This document shows positions 27,257 to 34,822 of a DNA stretch of 38,332 bases, one piece after another; the stretch's first letter is position 1, and every line of letters starts with the position of its first letter. The stretch covers positions 1-38,332 of the forward strand of contig JBMOPD010000064.1 of assembly GCA_049323615.1 (NCBI GenBank), given 5' to 3'. Under the pieces are notes generated by a model. That model did not search any database. It was not told the DNA's origin and saw only the letters and a program-made list of their open reading frames with translations. Source of the stretch: JBMOPD01 sp049323615 (GTDB taxonomy: Bacteria; Bacillota; Desulfotomaculia; Desulfotomaculales; Desulfocucumaceae). Position numbers and translations under genes: made by a program.

Positions 27257-28546
27257 ATGGACTGGGTGCTGGTAAAAGACCTTAAGGATTACATCGGAAA
27301 ACAGGTGGAAATAAGGGGCTGGCTGTACAACCAGCGGGCCTCGAAAAAAATCAGATTCCTTATTATCCGTGACGGCACCGGATTGGTCCAGTGTGTGCTG
27401 GTAAGGGATGAAAACCCCGATTTATTTGATGCCGCCGATGAAATAACCCAGGAGTCTTCTCTTACCCTGACCGGCACCGTGCGGGAGGATCCCCGGTCAC
27501 CGATAGGTGTGGAACTTTCCACCAAAGGCATCAAAGTTATCGCCAAGGCTGAACCATACCCAATCACCCTGAAGGAACACGGTGTAGATTTTCTGGCGGA
27601 CCACCGTCACCTGTGGATTCGGAGCCCCAGGCAGGCGGCTATTTTAAGGATCAGGTCCACAGTGGAAATGGCCTGCCGTGACTTCCTGAACTCCAGGGGC
27701 TTTGTACTGGCCGATGCTCCGATTATTACCCCCAATGCCTGCGAGGGCACTTCCACCCTGTTTGAAATAAATTATCACGATGCAAAGGCTTTCCTGTCCC
27801 AGAGCGGCCAGCTGTACAACGAGGCCGCGGCCATGGCCCTGGGCAGGGTATACTGTTTCGGGCCCACCTTCAGGGCTGAAAAATCAAAAACCCGCCGGCA
27901 CCTGATGGAATTTTGGATGCTGGAAGCCGAAGCCGCCTTTTTCGATTACCAGGACAATATCAAGCTGCAGGAGGAACTGATTTATCACCTGGTCAGGACC
28001 GTCCTGGCGGAACACAGGGAAGACTTAAAGTTTTTGAAAAGAGACATCGACAAACTGGAGGCGGTTACCCTGCCCTTCCCCCGCCTCAGCTACACCGAAG
28101 CGGTTAAGTTTCTGAATGAAAACGGGCAGCAGTTTGAATGGGGAAATGATTTCGGGGCTCCCGACGAAACGATGATATCCCAGAATTTCACCTCGCCGGT
28201 TTTTGTTCACCGCTTCCCGGCCAAAATAAAAGCCTTCTACATGGAGCCCGATCCCGAGAATCCCGGGGTAATACTGGGAGCGGACCTGCTGGCGCCGGAG
28301 GGGTACGGTGAAATAATCGGAGGCTCACAGCGCATCAGTGACCCGGCCCTGCTGGAAAAGAAGATTGAAGAACACAACCTGCCCAGGGAAGCTTTCCAGT
28401 GGTACCTGGATCTGCGCCGCTACGGGACTGTTCCCCACTCCGGGTTTGGCCTCGGGATTGAAAGGACCGTGGCCTGGCTTTGTGGAATTGAACACGTCCG
28501 GGAAGCCATTCCCTTCCCCAGGATGTTATACAGGATGTACCCGTAA
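27257..28546 (+). CDS. asnS: Asparaginyl-tRNA synthetase (class II)
   Basis: 429 residues; ATG 27257 with AGAGGTGG upstream (TTG 27254 is possible). It joins Asn to tRNA-Asn. An N-terminal OB-fold anticodon-binding domain (about 10-105: VEIRGWLYNQRASKKIRFLIIR) is followed by the class II core. Motif 2 is FRAEKSKTRRHLMEFWMLEAE, and motif 3 is GFGLGIERTVAWLCGIEHV followed by IPFPRM. The FR-x-E-x-S-x-T-x-RH-L-x-EF pattern and the FPR ending indicate Asn rather than Asp specificity. Slightly shorter than the common bacterial form of about 460 residues. Confidence 0.9.
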   Translation: MDWVLVKDLKDYIGKQVEIRGWLYNQRASKKIRFLIIRDGTGLVQCVLVRDENPDLFDAADEITQESSLTLTGTVREDPRSPIGVELSTKGIKVIAKAEPYPITLKEHGVDFLADHRHLWIRSPRQAAILRIRSTVEMACRDFLNSRGFVLADAPIITPNACEGTSTLFEINYHDAKAFLSQSGQLYNEAAAMALGRVYCFGPTFRAEKSKTRRHLMEFWMLEAEAAFFDYQDNIKLQEELIYHLVRTVLAEHREDLKFLKRDIDKLEAVTLPFPRLSYTEAVKFLNENGQQFEWGNDFGAPDETMISQNFTSPVFVHRFPAKIKAFYMEPDPENPGVILGADLLAPEGYGEIIGGSQRISDPALLEKKIEEHNLPREAFQWYLDLRRYGTVPHSGFGLGIERTVAWLCGIEHVREAIPFPRMLYRMYP

Positions 28547-28658
28547 ACTATTCAATAAAAAATATATGGCATCTGCCAACAAAAATGATAAAATTAATTA
28601 AAGGATGCTACGACTCCCGCAACCCGCATAAATTATGTATGATAGGATGGTGGGAGAA

Positions 28659-29138
28659 ATGATCCGTTTATACATAAAAGGAATAGCTTACGATATCAAC
28701 AGCAACCCGATTATCCTGCTGACTGACGAGCAGGAGGATAAAGTACTGCCCATCTGGATAGGCATACTGGAGGCGCACTCCATCGCCCTGGCCATTGAAG
28801 GCGTCCCGATTCAGAGGCCGATGACCCACGATTTAATGTTCAATATACTCCACGATTTGGGTGTTTCGGTGGCCAGCGTGGTTATAAGCGACATCAAGGA
28901 AAACACCTTCCATGCCGAACTGCACCTGAGCACGCCGAAGGGTGAAAAAGTGGTTGACTCAAGGCCTTCCGACGCCATTGCCCTGGCCTTACGGTCATCC
29001 GCCCCGGTCTATTTAAATGAAAAATTGTGTACAAACATGTTTAAAATAAAGGATCTTTTTGATGATGAGATCCGCAAGGAACTGGACAAATTTTTCAACT
29101 CCGAGACCTTCAAGGAGCACAAGAAGTCGCTGCACTGA
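28659..29138 (+). CDS. Bifunctional nuclease family (BFN, DUF151) protein
   Basis: 159 residues from ATG 28659, chosen because GGTGGGAG lies just before it; an ATG at 28635 has no ribosome binding site. The BFN/DUF151 core is clear: ILLTDEQEDKVLPIWIG, EAHSIALAIEG, RPMTHDLMFNIL and VDSRPSDAIALALRSSAPVYL. Family members in plants and Thermotoga have been described with nuclease activity; the role in Firmicutes is not established. The C-terminal UVR-like acidic helix is short. It lies downstream of asnS and ends with a good terminator at 29156-29183. Confidence 0.88.
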   Translation: MIRLYIKGIAYDINSNPIILLTDEQEDKVLPIWIGILEAHSIALAIEGVPIQRPMTHDLMFNILHDLGVSVASVVISDIKENTFHAELHLSTPKGEKVVDSRPSDAIALALRSSAPVYLNEKLCTNMFKIKDLFDDEIRKELDKFFNSETFKEHKKSLH

Positions 29139-29155
29139 CGGTGCTGTTATTCCAA

Positions 29156-29183
29156 AGCCCCTTCCGCATGAAGGGACTTTTTT
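29156..29183 (+). terminator. Rho-independent terminator
   Basis: AGCCCCTTC (29156-29164), CGCAT loop, GAAGGGACT (29170-29178) with one mismatch, and a run of six T. It ends the asnS/BFN direction. Confidence 0.8.
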
Positions 29184-29254
29184 GTTTGGGATACAAATCG
29201 TATCAGGGGGAATAAATAATTTTAATAAGGCTGATCCAGACAAAGGGGACATGA

Positions 29255-29455
29255 ATGATGGAAAAGTTCGGACCATACGAACACTTTAATGAACCGGAAA
29301 CCGTCGAAGACCTTCACCGCCCCCCGGGGTCACCGAGACCGAGGGAAATAAAATCCCAGAAGGCCCAACTTGAAAGCGTCCATCAACACGGGACCAGAAA
29401 GGACGTCAAGTTGGGAATGTCCTGCAAGACCGGGCAAAAGGAAAGAGAAAGGTGA
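29255..29455 (+). CDS. Small hydrophilic hypothetical protein
   Basis: 66 residues from ATG 29255, with AAAGGGG at 6 bases spacing, which supports it being expressed. It is very rich in Lys, Arg, Glu, Pro and Gly, with no hydrophobic core, so likely unstructured. A second start in another frame (29251) leads nowhere. Not recognised; it could be a lineage-specific small protein. Confidence 0.45.
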   Translation: MMEKFGPYEHFNEPETVEDLHRPPGSPRPREIKSQKAQLESVHQHGTRKDVKLGMSCKTGQKERER

Positions 29456-29593
29456 CTTTTAAATTTAACACCATTAATTTATGAAAGCACCGGTTTTTTT
29501 GTTTTTTTGACAGGTTAATTGACTTTCAACAAAGAATTTAGTTTATACGGTGTATGCTGCCGACCGCTACTGTCATAAAGGAGTATGCAGACG

Positions 29594-30823
29594 GTGAAAA
29601 AGATTCGCCCTACGGTGGCCCAGTTCATTGTCATTATTTCCATCATTCTTTTGTTAACCGTATCCCTGTCTCTTAATTTTGAGATTAAAAAAATAAAGAG
29701 TCAGTACGAACAACTGGCCCTTGATACGGCAAAATCCTATTTTAACACAATCCTGGCGCTGCGAAAGTGGAATGCCATTCACAACGGGGTTTATGTTTCA
29801 GTTGACGAAAAAACTCAGCCCAACCCCTACCTTGGGGGTCCGTATAGAGACGTGGAAACTGTTGAAGGCTTGAGATTGACAAAAATAAACCCGGCTTTCA
29901 TGACCCGGCTGGTATCTGAAATTATGAATGATAGCATTAATGTGCGCTATCACATCACCAGTTTAAAACCCATCAATCCCCAAAACACACCTGATCAATG
30001 GGAGGCGGAATCATTAAAGGATTTTGAGAAAGGAGCCCCGAGCAGTTATACAATTCGCGCCTCCGGAAAAGGCAGCTTATTTTGCTACATGGAGCCGGTA
30101 AAAGTTGATCAATCCTGTCTCCAGTGCCATGTTGAGCAGGGATATAAGATTGGGGACATCAGGGGTGGCATCTCGGTTTTTTTACCCTACGGCCCCTATG
30201 AAAAAGCCCAAAATTCAAATATTCTGGCCAGCGTTAAATTACACTTGATCTTTCTGGGCCTCATCGGAATTATTATTTTTATATTCGGTAAAAAATCCAT
30301 TGCCACCGAAAAGAAATTGGAGTACCTGGCTCATACCGATGAGCTGACCGGCCTCTTGAACAGAAGGTATTTAATTGAACACCTTAATGATGAGATAGAC
30401 CGGGGGTTGCGGTACCGGCACCCACTGTCCGTGATAATTCTGGATCTGGATAGATTCAAGGAAGTAAATGACCAATACGGTCACATCATTGGTGACAAGG
30501 TGCTGAAAGAGGTGGCCGGCTTAATCTCGGGCAACATTCGCAGTGTTGATATTGCCGGGCGGTATGGCGGGGATGAATTTGTCATCATTCTGCCCGAAAC
30601 AGCACTGGAAGGAGCCAAAGAAACAGGGAGGCGAATGCTTAACGCCCTGCAGCAGGCCATCTTGTATAAGGGGGAGGATTTTTCAATCCGGCTTACTCTG
30701 AGTATGGGCATCGCCGAATTAGATGAAAACAAATGCGGATCCAATCCGGCCGACTGGCTGCTCAGCAAAGCGGATGAAGCCATGTACAGGGCCAAAGGGG
30801 CCGGCGGAAACCTAATTTATTGA
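29594..30823 (+). CDS. Diguanylate cyclase with extracytoplasmic c-type-haem sensor domain
   Basis: AGGAG at 29579-29583 favours GTG 29594 (10-base spacing) over ATG 29585 (1 base); 409 residues. TM1 at about 9-29. The extracytoplasmic domain (about 30-210) has the Tll0287-like (DUF3365) layout, LALRKWNAIHNGVYV and NPAFMTRLVSEI, and ends with a haem c motif SCLQCH. TM2 at about 215-232. The C-terminal GGDEF domain (about 245-405) has RYGGDEF and an RSVD inhibitory site just before it, so cyclase activity is expected. It should form c-di-GMP in response to a redox, gas or ligand signal at the haem. It is a single gene, convergent with the Gate-domain gene (7-base overlap). Confidence 0.92.
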   Translation: MKKIRPTVAQFIVIISIILLLTVSLSLNFEIKKIKSQYEQLALDTAKSYFNTILALRKWNAIHNGVYVSVDEKTQPNPYLGGPYRDVETVEGLRLTKINPAFMTRLVSEIMNDSINVRYHITSLKPINPQNTPDQWEAESLKDFEKGAPSSYTIRASGKGSLFCYMEPVKVDQSCLQCHVEQGYKIGDIRGGISVFLPYGPYEKAQNSNILASVKLHLIFLGLIGIIIFIFGKKSIATEKKLEYLAHTDELTGLLNRRYLIEHLNDEIDRGLRYRHPLSVIILDLDRFKEVNDQYGHIIGDKVLKEVAGLISGNIRSVDIAGRYGGDEFVIILPETALEGAKETGRRMLNALQQAILYKGEDFSIRLTLSMGIAELDENKCGSNPADWLLSKADEAMYRAKGAGGNLIY

Positions 30824-31317
30824 TCCTGACGGGTTACCGGCAGGCCGTTTTTAATTATTTCACCTTTTTGCTGATCAAAAGCCGGGTATTTACTGCAGCT
30901 CACCAGGTACGTAATAATTACCGCCATGATCAGCCTGCCCACTATAATAATCATGGGATTTGCCCCCACCGCCATGAAGAGCGCCGTATCCTCAATTATA
31001 GCATGGCAAACCGACAGAAACACGAAAACCAGGAACATGTCCCTGCGGGACAGCCTGCCGCTTCTGGCCGCCTCTATTATTACCCCCGCCCCGTAACTGA
31101 TCCCGAAAATAAAACCCGCCAGAAGGGGAAAGGAAGCCTCGGAGGACATGCCGAATATTTTCATCAAAGGGGCCACTTTCCTTGAGAATCGGTCCAGCAG
31201 CTTCATGTCCCTGGCTATTTCCAGAATAACCATTATGGGTATGATTATACCGGCCATAATGAGCAAGTTTTTCAGGCTGCCCCGGGCAGCGTCCAGGGCG
31301 AATGAATTCCAGTCCAA
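30817..31317 (-). CDS. Gate-domain (nucleoside recognition) membrane protein, second of pair
   Basis: 166 residues; TTG 31317 with GGAG 10 bases before it. Four to five membrane segments. The Gate/nucleoside-recognition domain signature is seen in AGIIIPIMVILEIARDM, GFIFGISYGAGVIIEAAR and SVCHAIIEDTALFMAVG. The domain occurs in SpmA/SpmB, FeoB and nucleoside transporters. The pair of half-size proteins (with the upstream gene) resembles an SpmA/SpmB-like arrangement, in which two Gate subunits form one transporter or channel. The substrate is not known. It starts 22 bases after the upstream gene and is clearly co-transcribed. Confidence 0.8.
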   Translation of the reverse strand: MDWNSFALDAARGSLKNLLIMAGIIIPIMVILEIARDMKLLDRFSRKVAPLMKIFGMSSEASFPLLAGFIFGISYGAGVIIEAARSGRLSRRDMFLVFVFLSVCHAIIEDTALFMAVGANPMIIIVGRLIMAVIITYLVSCSKYPAFDQQKGEIIKNGLPVTRQDQ

Positions 31318-31339
31318 GTCTTACGCACTCCAACTTCAA

Positions 31340-31759
31340 CTAAAGAATAAGGTTTAAAAAGATTCCGGTCAGGGCCGACAGGGTTATCCTGATCATTATC
31401 ATCACCAGTCCGCTCACCCCCACCTTCTGCGAAACCGCCGTTTCCATGGGCAGGCTGTGGGAGATCAGGAGCATCAGGGCAATAATGGTGATTTCCTTGG
31501 AAGAGAGAGTAAGTGAAGCAATGGCGCCCAGGGCGGCATATAAATTGGTGAGCAAACCCAGCACAACAGCAATGGACGCCTCGCCGGGCAGTCCTACCAG
31601 CCTCATGGCCGGCTCGCACAAGCGGGCGATATAGCCCAGCGCCGGGGTATATTTCAAAAAAGTAACCAGAACATACACCGGCACCACTATCTTGGTCAGC
31701 TCCCAGGTTACCGAAACCCCCTTGCCCAGCCCGCGCTTTAAAGTATCCGCTGTCAGCAT
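31340..31759 (-). CDS. Gate-domain (nucleoside recognition) membrane protein, first of pair
   Basis: 139 residues; ATG 31759 with GTGGGG 9 bases before it. Three to four membrane segments. The Gate pattern is present in IVVPVYVLVTFLKYTPALG, LPGEASIAVVLGLLTNLYAAL and LLISHSLPMETAV. The last resembles the CHAIIEDT of the partner at the same relative place, so the two are paralogues of one fold. No fused nucleotide-binding domain is present, and no spore-specific promoter could be seen. Confidence 0.8.
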   Translation of the reverse strand: MLTADTLKRGLGKGVSVTWELTKIVVPVYVLVTFLKYTPALGYIARLCEPAMRLVGLPGEASIAVVLGLLTNLYAALGAIASLTLSSKEITIIALMLLISHSLPMETAVSQKVGVSGLVMIMIRITLSALTGIFLNLIL

Positions 31760-31973
31760 CCATTATACCCCACTGAAAAAACGTTGCCTTATACTTCTTT
31801 CGACCTGCTGCGGAGCAATACCTCCCGGCCGGAGATAATTTAGGCTGAAAGCTATTTTTGATTTCCAGGTTCTTTTGGCAGGATTAATGCAGTTTCCCGA
31901 ATAAATAGTATTTTATTAATCCGGCATTACCAATGGCTGGAAAACAATAAGGGTTGAGGAGTTGCATCACTGT

Positions 31974-32732
31974 ATGGTCAGTGTGTTTTTCAAAAATAAG
32001 AAGGGGGAAAGACTGGCCGGACTGCTGTTTGGCGAGAACAGCCCGGACGTACCGGTGGTGATTGTGTGCCACGGTTTCACGGGCAGCAAGGAAGGCCGGG
32101 GCAAGGCTGTTGAAATGGCCCAACTGCTGGAACGAAACGGATATGCCTGTTTATTGTTTGATTTTGCCGGGTGCGGCGAAAGTGAAGGAAAATTTGAGGA
32201 CCTGACTTTAAGCGGCCACATTGAGGACCTCACCTGCGCCGTGGACTTTTGCCTGGAAAGGGGACTGGGGCCGGTGATAACCCTGGGCAGGAGTTTCGGC
32301 GGAAGCACGGCAATCTGCCAGGCGGCTTCCGACAGCCGGGTCTCGGCAGTCTGCACCTGGGCGGCTCCGGCTTCCCTGATGGACCTCTTCCTTAATTTTA
32401 CCGACGGTGATCTGCCTGAAAACGAAAACGCCCTGATCCCCATGGAGGGCGCCGAAGGGATAATCTATCTGAAAAGATCTTTTTTCACCGACCTGGCATC
32501 CCACGATATTTCCCGCTGTTCCTCCCTTATCTCTCCCCGCCCCCTGCTGGTGGTACAGGGCACCGGGGACGAGGTGGTGCCCCCGGCCGAGGCCTCCGTC
32601 ATTTACGATGCCGCCGGCAGCCCCAGGGAAATAGCGTATATCGAAGGAGCCGACCACCAGTTCTCGGCGCACTATGAAAAGGCGTGGGCGATCTTATTGG
32701 ACTGGCTTAAAAAAGCTAAACGAGGTGCTTGA
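31974..32732 (+). CDS. Alpha/beta hydrolase (serine hydrolase)
   Basis: 252 residues; ATG 31974 is taken, with GAGGAG 12 bases before it (TTG 31962 immediately abuts that site). Fold pattern: oxyanion strand VVIVCHGFTGSKEGRG, nucleophile elbow GRSFGGS (Ser), acid in GTGDEVVPP and His in EGADHQFSAHYE, so the full Ser-Asp-His triad is present. The family includes esterases and acylaminoacyl-peptidase-like enzymes. It is the first gene of the hyu-like operon, its TGA overlapping the next ATG (TGATG), which suggests it acts on the same compound class. Substrate unknown. Confidence 0.85.
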   Translation: MVSVFFKNKKGERLAGLLFGENSPDVPVVIVCHGFTGSKEGRGKAVEMAQLLERNGYACLLFDFAGCGESEGKFEDLTLSGHIEDLTCAVDFCLERGLGPVITLGRSFGGSTAICQAASDSRVSAVCTWAAPASLMDLFLNFTDGDLPENENALIPMEGAEGIIYLKRSFFTDLASHDISRCSSLISPRPLLVVQGTGDEVVPPAEASVIYDAAGSPREIAYIEGADHQFSAHYEKAWAILLDWLKKAKRGA

Positions 32733-34822
32733 TGGAAAAAGGATTAACGCCTTCCGCCTGGAGGCTGGCCGTCGACTTTGGCGGCGCCTCTACCGGCGGC
32801 TGTGCTTACGTTGAAAATTCCGGGGAAATATTTACCATGAAGGTCCCCTCCACGCCGGAAAACCCTGCCTCGGCGGTGGCCCAGCTGGTGGCCGGCATGT
32901 CCGAAAAAACAGGCCTGCCCATGGAAAGTTTGGACACGGTAATACTGGGAACCACCCTGGCCTCCGGGTCCCTTACACAGGGCAGGGGAGCCAAAACCGC
33001 CCTGCTGGTGACGCGGGGGTTCAGAGACATACTGCACCTTGGCGGGGAGCCCCGTCCCTACCTGTATGACCTTGGAGCCGAAAAGCACCCCCCCATAGTG
33101 GGCCGCAGGTTTACATTCGAGATCAACGAAAGGGTTCTGCCGGGGGGGCGGGTGGCGGTACCCCTGGACGACAGTGAAATATTAAACCTCGTGCCCTGTC
33201 TTGTGGATAACGGGATAGAGTCCGTGGCCGTCTGCTTTCTGCACTCCTACTGCAATCCCCGGCATGAGCAGAGGGCCAGGGATATTCTTACAAAACACCT
33301 CCCCACTGTTCCGGTGACAATTTCATCAGATATTTTGCCTCTGGCCGGAGAATACCAGCGGGCCGCTACAACGGTGATCAATGCGGCCATCAGGCCCCTG
33401 CTCGGGAGATACCTGGACCACACCGGGAAATGCCTTGCCGGCTACGGAGCAAAGGCAGCCAAATTTTTTGTCATGCAGTCCGACGGCAGCCTCATTGCCG
33501 CCCGCCAGGCCAGGGAGGAAAGCGCCCGGACGGTCCTGTCCGGACCGGCAGGCGGCGTGCTGGCCTGTTTACAATTGGCCAAAATTAGCGGCAGGCCCCG
33601 CCTGATTGTCTTCGACATGGGGGCAACCGGCGCCAGATTCAGCATTATTCACAGTGACCATCTCCCGGTTGCAGACGGGGGAACGGCGGCGGGTCACCCG
33701 GCCAGGCTTCCCATGCTGGACATCCTCACCACCGGGGCCGGAGGACACAGTACAGTCCGCGCGAACCGCAGCGGGACCCTGATAGTGGATCCCGACAGGG
33801 CCGGGGCTGTTCCCGGACCGGCCGGCCACAGCCGGGGAGGCGCCCGGCCCACGTGCACAGACGCCAATCTCCTGCTGGGCCGGATTAGCCCCCGCAGTCG
33901 CCTGTCCGGGGTAATTGAGCCGGACATTGAAGCGGCCAGGGAGACATTCCATAAAAACATTGCCATTCCCATGGCTATCCCGGTTGAAGCCGCCGCCGAG
34001 GGAGTTATAGAAGCTGTTAACTCTGAAATGATCGCAGCCATAAGGCGCATCTCCGTCCAGCGGGGTTACGACCCCAGGGAGTACACCCTGGTCTCCTTCG
34101 GCAGCGCCGGCCCCCAGCATGCCGCCGAACTGGCGCTGGAACTGGGCATACCCCATGTGCTGGTGCCGCGCCACCCCGGAACGCACTCGGCCCTGGGGAT
34201 GCTTTTTGCCGACCGGCAAAAGGAATATGCGGCTGATTTTTCATCCCTCCTCGACTGTTCCGACCCTGCCCACATTGATGACAAGTACCGGGACCTGGAA
34301 AGAAAAGCACTGCGTGATTTGTCGGGCGAAGGGGTGCCCCCCGAAAGGATAAAAATGTTCCGCACTGTTGACCTCAAGTACAGAGGCCAGCCATTTGAGA
34401 TTAACATGCAGGTACCGGCAGGGAAATTGACCCGGGCCGACCTTCAGCTCCTGAACAGGGCCTTCAAGATTACTCACCAGTCGGAATACGGTTTTTCCCC
34501 TGACGCCGCCGGAGCCGAGATAATATCCCTGAAGCTGACCGCGGTGGGAAATATTTCCCTGGGAACGGGTGATTGCAATGTCAGGAAACACACCGGACGG
34601 CAAGGCGTACCGGAGCCCCGGCCCCTGGGCAGCCGCAGGGTTATTTTCCATGGCAGCCCGGTGGATACTCCGGTCTACAGCCGGGACGACCTTTACCCCT
34701 TTCTCCGCATTAAAGGGCCGGCTGTGGTGGAGCAGGACGACACTACCACCGTCATCTGGCCCCGGATGTCAGCCTCAACGGACGCTTACGGCAACCTGAT
34801 CATAGACGTGGGGGTGAAGTAA
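32732..34822 (+). CDS. hyuA: Hydantoinase/oxoprolinase A-type protein with altered phosphate-binding motifs
   Basis: 696 residues; ATG 32732 overlaps the preceding stop by one base, GAGGTG upstream. Family features: LGTTLASGSLTQGRGAKTAL, TRGFRDILHLG, RPYLYDL, the RSISVQ-like segment RRISVQRGYDPREY, and SFGSAGPQHAAELA. HyuA proteins use an ASKHA ATPase fold for ATP-dependent hydrolysis of hydantoins, oxoproline or acetone. The two ATP phosphate loops are unusual: DFGGASTGG in place of DIGGTFTDV (residues 15-23) and DMGATGAR in place of DMGGTSTDV (295-302). GAGGHSTVR replaces GAGGGSIAW. ATP hydrolysis may be changed or lost. Confidence 0.85.
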   Translation: MEKGLTPSAWRLAVDFGGASTGGCAYVENSGEIFTMKVPSTPENPASAVAQLVAGMSEKTGLPMESLDTVILGTTLASGSLTQGRGAKTALLVTRGFRDILHLGGEPRPYLYDLGAEKHPPIVGRRFTFEINERVLPGGRVAVPLDDSEILNLVPCLVDNGIESVAVCFLHSYCNPRHEQRARDILTKHLPTVPVTISSDILPLAGEYQRAATTVINAAIRPLLGRYLDHTGKCLAGYGAKAAKFFVMQSDGSLIAARQAREESARTVLSGPAGGVLACLQLAKISGRPRLIVFDMGATGARFSIIHSDHLPVADGGTAAGHPARLPMLDILTTGAGGHSTVRANRSGTLIVDPDRAGAVPGPAGHSRGGARPTCTDANLLLGRISPRSRLSGVIEPDIEAARETFHKNIAIPMAIPVEAAAEGVIEAVNSEMIAAIRRISVQRGYDPREYTLVSFGSAGPQHAAELALELGIPHVLVPRHPGTHSALGMLFADRQKEYAADFSSLLDCSDPAHIDDKYRDLERKALRDLSGEGVPPERIKMFRTVDLKYRGQPFEINMQVPAGKLTRADLQLLNRAFKITHQSEYGFSPDAAGAEIISLKLTAVGNISLGTGDCNVRKHTGRQGVPEPRPLGSRRVIFHGSPVDTPVYSRDDLYPFLRIKGPAVVEQDDTTTVIWPRMSASTDAYGNLIIDVGVK

